From positions 1 to 46,246 of the forward strand of contig NZ_JAHVKE010000007.1 of assembly GCF_019800885.1 (NCBI RefSeq): 46,246 nucleotides of DNA, in the 5' to 3' direction. The DNA comes from Maritalea mobilis. GTDB lineage: Bacteria; Pseudomonadota; Alphaproteobacteria; Rhodobacterales; Rhodobacteraceae. Shown piece by piece: positions 35,487 through 42,606 of this stretch. The translations under genes were made by a program, and so were the position numbers. Every line of letters starts with the position of its first letter. The stretch's first letter is position 1. The notes below the pieces were generated by a model, which saw only the letters and a list, made by a program, of their open reading frames with translations, was not told the origin of the DNA and ran no database searches.

Positions 35487-35974
35487 TGCGGAGGAGTGTC
35501 GTCGCGGTAGCTGCTGCCGCCATCGTCTCCGTCGCGCTGGTTGCTTTCTGGTGGACGGGCGGGGGCTCGGAGTCTGAGGCTGCAATGGTCATTCCAGAAG
35601 GTCTCGACCTGGCACAAGGTGAGGTGCTCTACGGCGAGTACTGCGCGTCCTGTCATGGCGCAAACCTGGAAGGGCAGCCTGACTGGCAAAGCCCGGGGCC
35701 CGACGGCCGGTTGCCGGCGCCCCCTCACGACGAGACCGGGCATACATGGCACCACCCCGACAGTGTCCTGTTCCAATACACGAAGCTTGGCGGCCGTGAG
35801 ACGCTGGCCATGCAGGGCATCGAGTTCGACAGCGGCATGCCCGGCTTCTCCGGGCAGCTGAGCGATCAGGAAATCTGGACCATTCTCGCCTACATCCGAT
35901 CGACGTGGCCGGAGCGCGCGCGTGCCGCGCAGGCCGCCCGTACGGAGGTGAGCCTCGCCAACGAAGGGAGTTGA
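35486..35974 (+). CDS. Membrane-anchored c-type cytochrome (single haem)
   Basis: A 162-residue monohaem cytochrome c with an N-terminal anchor (AVAAAAIVSVALVAFWW), the haem site CASCHGANLEGQPDW, and a likely axial Met in MPGFSGQLSDQEIW. The domain matches the cbb3-type/class I cytochromes that accept electrons from periplasmic oxidoreductases. Its ATG lies in the multicopper oxidase stop (TGATG), so the oxidase probably donates or accepts electrons through it. The C-terminus is arginine/alanine-rich. Confidence 0.86.
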   Translation: MRRSVVAVAAAAIVSVALVAFWWTGGGSESEAAMVIPEGLDLAQGEVLYGEYCASCHGANLEGQPDWQSPGPDGRLPAPPHDETGHTWHHPDSVLFQYTKLGGRETLAMQGIEFDSGMPGFSGQLSDQEIWTILAYIRSTWPERARAAQAARTEVSLANEGS

Positions 35975-35978
35975 CCCA

Positions 35979-36707
35979 ATGAAGAAATCCATTTTCTCCG
36001 CCGCGGTTTTGGCTGTCTTTCTGCCAGTCGCAGCGTTCGCTGACGACCTTTCGGAGGATCGGGTACGTGAACTGGTCCTCGAGACCATTCGCGAGAACCC
36101 GGAAATCGTGATGGAGGCCGTCGCCATCCTGGAACGCAGGAACGCGGATGCGCAGGCCCAGGCGCAAGCGCAGGTCCTGGAAGAGCAACGCGACCTGCTT
36201 GAGCAGGATCCGAACGCGCCCGTACTCGGAAATCCGGATGGCGACGTCACCATCGTCGAGTTCTTCGACTATAACTGCCCCTACTGCAGGCGGGTGAAAC
36301 CCGAGATCGAGGCTTTGCTGGCCGCTGATCCAAACGTTCGACTCGTCTACCGCGAGTGGCCCATCCTGGGCGAGGGGTCCGTTTTCGCCGCGCGGGCGGC
36401 ACTCGCCGCACGCGAGCAGGACCTCTACGAGGAGTTCCACTGGGCTCTGATGGGGATGAACGGCCGGGCAGAGGAAGCATCCGTCATGCGGGTGGCCGAA
36501 GAAGTCGGGCTCGATCTCGCGCAACTCCGTCGGGACATGGCAGCGCCCGAAATCGAAGAGCATATCGAAACTTCGATGCGTCTTAGCGAGGCTCTGGGGT
36601 TCAACGGTACTCCGTCCTTCATTGTCGGGGAGGCGCTCATCCCGGGCCTCGTTGAACAGGAGCATTTGCAGGCCCTAGTCGCGCAGGTGCGTGATGGGTC
36701 TGAATGA
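35979..36707 (+). CDS. DsbA-like thioredoxin (Com1/ScsC-like)
   Basis: A 242-residue exported protein: signal peptide, an N-terminal coiled-coil-like region (about residues 25-70, ILERRNADAQAQAQAQVLEE), then a thioredoxin domain with VTIVEFFDYNCPYCRRVKPE (CPYC near residue 97) and a cis-proline loop GFNGTPSFIVGE. The helical extension before the catalytic domain is typical of trimerising ScsC/Com1-type proteins, which act on copper-stress substrates. It is four bases after the cytochrome gene and closes the redox cluster. A perfect 18-bp palindrome (36706-36723) overlaps its stop. Confidence 0.85.
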   Translation: MKKSIFSAAVLAVFLPVAAFADDLSEDRVRELVLETIRENPEIVMEAVAILERRNADAQAQAQAQVLEEQRDLLEQDPNAPVLGNPDGDVTIVEFFDYNCPYCRRVKPEIEALLAADPNVRLVYREWPILGEGSVFAARAALAAREQDLYEEFHWALMGMNGRAEEASVMRVAEEVGLDLAQLRRDMAAPEIEEHIETSMRLSEALGFNGTPSFIVGEALIPGLVEQEHLQALVAQVRDGSE

Positions 36708-36723
36708 TCGCAAGCTTGCGATC
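36706..36723. repeat. Perfect 18-bp palindrome at the dsbA-like stop codon
   Basis: GATCGCAAGCTTGCGATC overlaps the TGA of the DsbA-like gene. With no loop and no T-tract it is unlikely to terminate transcription; it could be a protein-binding site or chance. Confidence 0.35.
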
Positions 36724-36744
36724 GACTGACCGGAGTTGCGCGCG

Positions 36745-36861
36745 ATGCTGACCCGCCGCCATTTCATCGCTTCTACAGCCGCCCTTTTCTCGCCGCCGAT
36801 CACCGGTTCGCTGTTTGCCAGCACCTTGCCGAGTGAGACACAGAACGCGGAATGGGAATAA
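36745..36861 (+). pseudogene. 5' fragment of a Tat-exported L,D-transpeptidase
   Basis: The first 38 codons (LTRRHFIASTAALFS, then SLFASTLPSETQNAEW) match the start of the L,D-transpeptidase at 17693-18349 (LTRRHFIQTTTALFS, SLANTWPTESEMAAW). The frame then ends at TAA 36859-36861 and the following sequence no longer encodes the enzyme. The breakpoint is therefore near 36853. It lies 37 bases after the DsbA-like gene, so the intact form was probably the last gene of the redox cluster before a rearrangement. Confidence 0.72.
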
Positions 36862-37167
36862 TGTCCCTGCCTCGAACTTCGAAGTCCGTGCCGTACACCC
36901 GAACCAGCCAGACAACACCGTGCGCGCCATCGGCGTCGTTCTCTAGATAGACGTCATAGCCCCGATACTCCCGGTGTAGCCTATTGTGCTTCCTCAATCG
37001 CTGCGCTGGTGGATGAAAGTGCGGCCTCCGAGCCAACGTCAGCTGTGGCGGGATGAACCGCAAATTCCGGTAGCCACAAGAATGGCATGTCATGGCTCGG
37101 CAAGACTCGAGCGATGGTCAAAGCGTGTGGTCCTCCGACCCATACCCTCAAGGCGAAGCAGCCTTCT
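36862..37167. other. Junction spacer with a possible minus-strand ORF remnant
   Basis: A minus-strand frame (36800-37093) reads TCHSCGYRNLRFIPP and then YRGYDVYLENDADGAHGVVW before running into the reverse of the truncated L,D-transpeptidase, so at most it is a 3'-truncated gene of unknown type. No transposon end or target duplication could be identified here. Confidence 0.35.
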
Positions 37168-39021
37168 TCACTCCTGCAAACTTTCGAAATGTTCCCGCAA
37201 ATACACGGGCCCATAGTCCTGACCATCCGGGGCAAAGGGCTTGATTCCTTCGGATTTGAACAGTCCCTTCAGCGTATTTCGGTGTTTCCCGGTTTCCGCC
37301 GACAAGGTCGTCAGGGTCACAAAGCGACGGTGGAACGCTTCAATGTGCTCCGGGTTCATCCTGTATTGTGGCCGCCCGGTACGTGGGTGTTCGATCGCCT
37401 GCGCCGGTACGTGACCGGCCTCGATAAGGGCCAAAAACGCACCGCCATCCCGCAAGCCGACTGACCTGCCAAATTCGGCGGCAGACACAGTTCCTGGTGC
37501 CTCGTCCAGAACGACATCGAGTGTCGTTTTTTGGGGAGGGACCACACGGTCGACCTCGACCTTCGCGACGACAATACCGTGAAACCCTTCGACCCCAACT
37601 CTTTGCCCGACCTGCAACCGTTTTTCCCGAACCGCGCCAATCAACTCGATAAGTGAGACATTGCGCCTGTTCCGGGCGAGAAGCAGAGTTTCCCAGTCCT
37701 TGTCCGTCTCGCCTACCGGGACGGCATTGGCAGACAGGTCCTCAACCAGGGCAACTCCATCCGAGATGCGCCAAGGGTTCTTCACCTTTTTGACGCGCGT
37801 TCGAGGAACCAAGAGGCCATCCTCAGCGAGCGCCGACAGCTCCTGACGCGTCGCTCCCATCGCATTCCGCATGGCGATTGGCCCAACCAAGGTCGGTATC
37901 TCCGACAAAAGGGCCGCATAGGCCTGCGCATCGAATAGCCTGCGGTTTGCAGGTTTGGGGTCGTTGGGTATGAGAGCGCCCGCTTCGGTCAGGAAGTGTT
38001 CTAGCACTAGGACCCCCATACCGGTCTCAGCGGCTGCCGTCGTGAGCGAATGTAGACGGCGCTCCTCCAAGCACTCTCCCAAAACCACCTCGCCGGGCCC
38101 GATTGGCCAATGTGCAAGAATACAATCCCGCAGGATTTGGCGGAACGGCGCGAAAGCCTCTTCATCCAGATAATCCCGAGCAAGATTTGAGTAGAGGCGC
38201 CTAAAAACACCTGACGGTTCATCCAAATAGCCGGTCGTTGTAGCTGCGATCTGATCAAGTACCCGTCGAGCCGCCTCTGGGCCGTAGACCGCCGCATCGA
38301 AGCCCAGAGCGTGAGGATTGTCGGGTGACGAATGCTGGCCTGCTGTCCCCCGTCGGGCCATCGCTTCGCCAAGCCCCTTCAGGAATGTCGTCACAGCGAA
38401 TACTGAGTGTTCCCGGAACCACGTACCGTCCGTGCCTTTTTCCAGACGTTGGTCAAGCCAGAGGTCATAGGCCGATGGCGTGACGCAGGCCTGATCCAGT
38501 GCGCCCGACATGATGTCGTGCTCCAACTCGCGAAGCCGGGCCCCGATGTCGAAACGATCTTTCACTGCCGTCGCGGTCCACAACGGGACAAGGGGGTGGC
38601 CATGTTCGATGCAAAGCGTCACTTCACGGAATAGCCAATCGCCGCGCATGACCATCGCCGTGGTTCCACTACCGTTGGCACGAAGCGCGTCCTCACGCAG
38701 ACAAATCGGGCACCCCCGCATCACCGGATTTCTCAGCGCACGAGAAACGAAAACCTCCCCCCGAAATTCCATGCGAACTTCGCCAGTCCGGACCCCGGTC
38801 CATGACAGAAGCTCTTCCAGAAGGTCCGGTTCGAGCTGAGCCCAATCGGCCAAGATTTCGAGGGCGTCCTCATCCTGATCCAACAGCCGTTTGAAGGAGG
38901 CTCCCATATCATATGCCAAATCGGGAGCTTCCGTCTGCCAAGTCGCGGCAAGGCGTGCGAGGTAGGAGAATAAAGTTTCACGAGGCGCGGGTCTCGGGCT
39001 GGAGATGGGCAGGAAGGACAT
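37168..39021 (-). CDS. tniQ: TniQ/TnsD-like target-selection protein
   Basis: A 617-residue TniQ-family protein, the target-choosing partner of Tn7-like transposases. The N-terminal domain begins FLPISSPRPAPRETLFSYLARL, and the zinc finger is visible as CPICLRE (C104, C107) with C137 and H140 in LCIEHGHPL. The length is closer to TnsD than to short TniQ. The long C-terminal half contains a helix-turn-helix-like end (LTTLSAETGKHRNTLKGLFKSEGI) that could contact target DNA. The frame begins with a TTG at 39036; I use the ATG at 39021. It follows the methylase-like gene on the same strand, divergent from tnsABC. Confidence 0.87.
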   Translation of the reverse strand: MSFLPISSPRPAPRETLFSYLARLAATWQTEAPDLAYDMGASFKRLLDQDEDALEILADWAQLEPDLLEELLSWTGVRTGEVRMEFRGEVFVSRALRNPVMRGCPICLREDALRANGSGTTAMVMRGDWLFREVTLCIEHGHPLVPLWTATAVKDRFDIGARLRELEHDIMSGALDQACVTPSAYDLWLDQRLEKGTDGTWFREHSVFAVTTFLKGLGEAMARRGTAGQHSSPDNPHALGFDAAVYGPEAARRVLDQIAATTTGYLDEPSGVFRRLYSNLARDYLDEEAFAPFRQILRDCILAHWPIGPGEVVLGECLEERRLHSLTTAAAETGMGVLVLEHFLTEAGALIPNDPKPANRRLFDAQAYAALLSEIPTLVGPIAMRNAMGATRQELSALAEDGLLVPRTRVKKVKNPWRISDGVALVEDLSANAVPVGETDKDWETLLLARNRRNVSLIELIGAVREKRLQVGQRVGVEGFHGIVVAKVEVDRVVPPQKTTLDVVLDEAPGTVSAAEFGRSVGLRDGGAFLALIEAGHVPAQAIEHPRTGRPQYRMNPEHIEAFHRRFVTLTTLSAETGKHRNTLKGLFKSEGIKPFAPDGQDYGPVYLREHFESLQE

Positions 39022-39123
39022 ACTGGCTACCGGCAAAGCAAAATGCGACGTGTGAGCGAGTTGAGGACAGTTTGGTAGGAGACGGTTGCGGCAACTAGTT
39101 ATGAAATGGCAGCTTACTCATAA

Positions 39124-40881
39124 TTATTTTTCATCTTCGCTTTTCGGCCGGCTCCAGACTGCACCCCATACGCGATCCAGTCCGTCATTCATGCGCGCTT
39201 CGATTTCTCTTATCTTGGCGCGATTTTGCCGCAAGCGCTGATACTCCGACAGAAAAAGATTGGAAGCGCTTTCCGCTTCCGGAGAATGGGATGGTTTCTT
39301 GGCATTTTTTCGAAGGACCAAGCTCTCTGGCACTCCAAAGCGTTCGACTTCACCGATTGGGATTGCCGGGCTTCGCCTGTCTGTGGCCTTTCCTTGCCAT
39401 GACTCCTGCACCTTGGCGGTCAGTAGGTACATGAACAAGGCTCTCGGGTCGCAGGACGGCATATCTGACGATTGGACGTACTTCCTCCGCGGCCGAATGA
39501 TCAGCAGCGTCTGACCCGCCCATAGGCTCATGTTGTCAAGGTCTTCCTCTGAAACATATGCGACGCACCCTACTGGCCCGCGGTGGGCAAACAGGATGTC
39601 ACGAGGCCTTATGCGTTGCTCATCCAGTCGGCGTTCTACCGTTGCGCGTAAATTGACGCTGCGAAAAGGCCCCGACAATTCACCATAGGTCGCAAGGTTC
39701 CCCGCGCTGACCTCATGAATGGTCAGCGTTCCGACAGGATCATTCTTCGTTGTCTTCGGCCTGATGATATCGAACAAGTCCGAGAGCGGGTATTGCGTGG
39801 CGGTCATCAAATTTCGGAAATGCGCCGCTATGCTTGGACCGCCCACGGGGCCCGTCGTGAGGTATCGGGTTGGTGACAGAAAGTCACCTGAGGTTCGCAC
39901 CTCTTGCGTGGGTACCGTCCGTGACTTTCCACGGATATCCCGACTGTACGGATCCGAGCCGACGAAGCGCTGAACCGTGTTGGTGGATACCATCTGGATG
40001 GTTTCGCTAGGGCCCTCACCCCAGGCAAGCTCCACCAAGTGCCGCTTGTCTTGCGGCTCCGAGAAGGCCGCTACCCGCCTGACCCGCCCCATATCCATGA
40101 GGTGCTGGCGTGCCATGAGGCGCGACTGTTTCGTTGAGGTCAGAAAGCGCTCAGACACGAAAACCAAAGCCTGTGAAGTCGTGCCGCAAAGGTACTCCAG
40201 CATAACGCTTTCAAGATCGTACTTTCCCCGGTCAACGGCGCGGGGCAGCCGATACTTTCGCACGCTGGTTTCAAGATCAGGTGCGTCATTCATGCTGAAC
40301 TCGCTTGGCGGGAACGAAATCTCGAGTCCCGGGGACTCTGTGATTGGTTCCCCATCATCGAAGAGCTGGTCTGGCTCCCAAGGTGGATTTGACTCTGTGT
40401 AGACAGGCAGATCGAGAAACAGAGATGCAAATGCCATGAGCTGCCGGTCTGGTCCGATACCAGCGTACCTGATGTCATAGCCCGGATAGCGATTTCTGCG
40501 AGCCGGCCGGGTCAATCGCGCGCGGTGAAGACAAAGCAGAAGGCTGGTTTCAAATGAAAACCGGACAGTCTCCTCGGAGCAGCTGGCTTTCAGCAGTGCT
40601 TCAAAAAGCTCATCATTCAGGCTTGCATCGTCAGGAAGCGCTCGAGCAATCAACTTGCAGACTTCAATGAAGCGTTCGTCTTCGCCAAAGCCGTCGAGAT
40701 GCCGAGCGAAGTCCTCCAAGGCGCCGCGGAACTGCGGCTCATACGTCGATAGGTCGAAACGGCCCTCGAGACGTTTGAGTTCGCTTAGGTCCGCGTCACG
40801 ACCCCGCAATTGGATGGCAAAACGCAAGAGCCGCGTCAGGCCTTCGATCGTGTCAGTTTCCAACTCCGACGGCCCGTCCAT
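39124..40881 (-). CDS. Degenerate N6-adenine methylase/specificity-like protein
   Basis: A 585-residue protein whose layout resembles type I restriction-modification methylases fused to a DNA-recognition half. Residues about 135-160 (YDIRYAGIGPDRQLMAFASL) correspond to the region after SAM motif I, but no GxG-type motif I is seen. Where the catalytic NPPF/Y is expected there is ISFPPSEF (about 188-195). An earlier NPPW at 165-168 is out of place. About 235-275 resembles the post-catalytic V-F-V-x-x-R-F-L segment of methylases. Residues about 370-520 look like an S-subunit target-recognition domain (RPRDILFAHRGPVGCVAYV). No HsdR or second MTase is nearby, so it is probably a DNA-binding, non-methylating relative. 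It lies 102 bases upstream of tniQ. Confidence 0.6.
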   Translation of the reverse strand: MDGPSELETDTIEGLTRLLRFAIQLRGRDADLSELKRLEGRFDLSTYEPQFRGALEDFARHLDGFGEDERFIEVCKLIARALPDDASLNDELFEALLKASCSEETVRFSFETSLLLCLHRARLTRPARRNRYPGYDIRYAGIGPDRQLMAFASLFLDLPVYTESNPPWEPDQLFDDGEPITESPGLEISFPPSEFSMNDAPDLETSVRKYRLPRAVDRGKYDLESVMLEYLCGTTSQALVFVSERFLTSTKQSRLMARQHLMDMGRVRRVAAFSEPQDKRHLVELAWGEGPSETIQMVSTNTVQRFVGSDPYSRDIRGKSRTVPTQEVRTSGDFLSPTRYLTTGPVGGPSIAAHFRNLMTATQYPLSDLFDIIRPKTTKNDPVGTLTIHEVSAGNLATYGELSGPFRSVNLRATVERRLDEQRIRPRDILFAHRGPVGCVAYVSEEDLDNMSLWAGQTLLIIRPRRKYVQSSDMPSCDPRALFMYLLTAKVQESWQGKATDRRSPAIPIGEVERFGVPESLVLRKNAKKPSHSPEAESASNLFLSEYQRLRQNRAKIREIEARMNDGLDRVWGAVWSRPKSEDEK

Positions 40882-41506
40882 CTACTCGTTACTCCTGACT
40901 AAACACACTCACGACCGAACGATGGATCAAACTGCTACGCCAGGAAAGCACACGCCCCCAGAAGCGGGCGAGAAACATCTATCAGCATCCGATAGGTGCC
41001 GGCATGAACGCGCTCTTTTCCTCGCCGCCCCTCCCGTCATTCGCTACCGTTTGGGCATGAGCGTCGCAGCTGAACAAGATGAAGACAGCGAAACGCGAAG
41101 GTTCATGACTACGAAGATTCCGGTCCGAGGCTTCCGACTCCCCCATGAGCAGCCAAGGACCGGGCGTCAGAAGGAAAGGAAGGCTGCACAAGAGGGTAGG
41201 ACAGCGATCAAAACGGGTGAGAATCACGCGCCGAATCTTCGTGATGAAGGCGGCTACAACGGCAGGTTTTCAACGGACGCGCGAGGCGCTCTCGGTAGAA
41301 AACCGTGTTCGCTGATCGTTTTCACAAAGACGAAAGCAAAGTTCGGAATGACACCGGCACGAAATCTAGTGCCAAGGCGGGACAGAGAACCAAGCCCTCG
41401 CCCGCATGCATCGCGAAAAAGCCCCATCGGTTTCATTTTCGCAAGACCCTGAAAATATTGTATTTTATTTCCCACAGCCGGGGCTGGTGATATAGAACTG
41501 CCCGTC

Positions 41507-41551
41507 ATGAAGAACACGGTATCAACAACGAAAAGGAGCGCCACAATGTAG
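41507..41551 (+). CDS. 14-codon leader ORF ending ATG-TAG
   Basis: The frame starts at ATG 41507 and reads MKNTVSTTKRSATM before TAG. The strong AAGGAG (41533-41538) lies inside it, eight bases before the last in-frame ATG, whose next codon is the TAG. So ribosomes either translate the 14-codon peptide or start at an ATG-TAG minimal ORF. It precedes the 41565-41598 hairpin and tnsA, so it may be a translational attenuator. Expression is not shown by the sequence alone. Confidence 0.4.
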   Translation: MKNTVSTTKRSATM

Positions 41552-41564
41552 TTTGATCAAACGA

Positions 41565-41598
41565 AAACGACTGATCCGTTGGCGCGGATCAGTCGTTT
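41565..41598 (+). promoter_or_regulatory. Perfect 14-bp hairpin before tnsA (possible attenuator)
   Basis: AAACGACTGATCCG (41565-41578) pairs perfectly with CGGATCAGTCGTTT (41585-41598) across a 6-base loop. Three Ts end the stem but no long T-tract follows, so it may pause or attenuate rather than terminate. It begins 14 bases after the leader ORF stop, close enough for a stalled ribosome to affect it. Confidence 0.55.
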
Positions 41599-41826
41599 CA
41601 GGACGGCGTAAACCACCCTTGTTTCCACCTTCGTCGGTATCACATCGACGCTCCTGCCTCAAGGTTTCCCGTCTAATCCTGCTGACCCTGCACCCCGCGC
41701 TTCGCGGGAACGGTGACGGCTTGCGTGAAGCTCCGTTGCCGCACCTTCGATGCAGGTGAAGCGTCAAACGATGACGCGGACCGACTTTTCGGTCGCGGTG
41801 GTATTTCACGAGACCAAGCTAAAACC

Positions 41827-42606
41827 ATGCCCAAGACCCAAAAGAACTACGTCGAATACTTCGATTTCGTCAAAGACAATGATACGTGGTGGTACGCACC
41901 CCAGAAACTGCCGCGAAAGAGCCCCATCGAGTTGGATGAAATCCACGGCGTTCTGGGTTTTGACGGCGTGCGCAATCCAAGCTCGCGCAGCAACACCAGC
42001 CACAAGGTGTTCATTCCATACCGCACGCCGGCCAATGATTGGGTGCCCAAGGTCGGCATTGCGGAAAGCGCTGCTGAGGCTGCTGTGTCGGTGCAGGTGC
42101 TCCTATCACGAGACACCTTCGATCTGCACTTCCAGCCGCTCACCGTCGAATTCCAAGATGAAGACGGTCGCACTCGCGCCTACACCCATGACCTCCTCAT
42201 CACGTTATGCTCGGGGCACCGTCGCCTCGTCTTCGTCCGCAATGAAAGCAGCCTGGAAAAGCCGAGAACCATGCGGGACATCGCGGCCATCAGTGCCGCG
42301 ACACCCAAGAGCGCGGCGGATGATTTGATCGTTGTGAATGCAAACGACTACACGCGGCAGCGCCGCGAAAACCTTTTCAGGATGTATGCGATGATGGCTG
42401 ATCCTGATCCGGAAGCGGATGAGATCGTCTGGCAGACTGCGCGAAATCTGCGGACGCTTTATCACATGAAGGATCTGTTCCCGCATGTGCCCATTTCTCA
42501 GCGTCGCGCCTTTCGAGCTTGCTACCGTTTGGTCGCGCAGGGCGCTCTTTCCGCGAACCTCGATCATGTTCTCTGGGAGCACTCGCGCCTGGAGGTCGCC
42601 GCATGA
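41827..42606 (+). CDS. tnsA: TnsA-like transposon endonuclease
   Basis: A 259-residue protein matching TnsA, which makes the 5'-strand cuts at transposon ends with TnsB. The fold is of the restriction-endonuclease type. A catalytic glutamate is in AESAAEAAV (E84 or E80), the QP and D of the core are in HFQPLTVEF and YTHDLLITL (D122), and the expected lysine strand reads RLVFVRNE, with Arg138 in the lysine position. That substitution could weaken or abolish cutting, or another lysine may serve. The frame is open from 41713, but the ATG at 41827 gives a natural start. It overlaps tnsB by ATGA. Confidence 0.85.
   Translation: MPKTQKNYVEYFDFVKDNDTWWYAPQKLPRKSPIELDEIHGVLGFDGVRNPSSRSNTSHKVFIPYRTPANDWVPKVGIAESAAEAAVSVQVLLSRDTFDLHFQPLTVEFQDEDGRTRAYTHDLLITLCSGHRRLVFVRNESSLEKPRTMRDIAAISAATPKSAADDLIVVNANDYTRQRRENLFRMYAMMADPDPEADEIVWQTARNLRTLYHMKDLFPHVPISQRRAFRACYRLVAQGALSANLDHVLWEHSRLEVAA

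Larger units (their letters stand above)
40882..41826. other. Long divergent intergenic region with leader elements
   Basis: This 945-bp gap separates the methylase-tniQ unit from tnsABC. No convincing protein gene covers it. It contains the leader ORF at 41507-41551, the hairpin at 41565-41598, and further small stems near the tnsA start (CCCGCG-CTT-CGCGGG at about 41695, GACCGA-CTTT-TCGGTC at about 41780). The density of stems suggests a structured 5' leader for tnsA or TnsB-binding sites of the transposon end. Confidence 0.5.

Noticed and set aside
36855-37167. Left end of the Tn7-like element immediately after the truncated L,D-transpeptidase
   Set aside because: No TGTGCAT-type terminal sequence or target duplication matching the right-hand array was found, so the end could not be placed.
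39618-39790. An active adenine methyltransferase in the tniQ-linked protein
   Set aside because: The NPPW at residues 165-168 is not in the catalytic-strand context and the expected motif reads FPPS; SAM motif I is not visible.
40655-41452. 265-codon plus-strand ORF in the divergent region
   Set aside because: It overlaps the start of the methylase-like gene antisense, has no ribosome-binding site and a composition typical of shadow frames.
41713-41826. Upstream extension of tnsA
   Set aside because: The extra 38 codons contain the stem-rich leader and no family similarity; the ATG at 41827 is the natural start.
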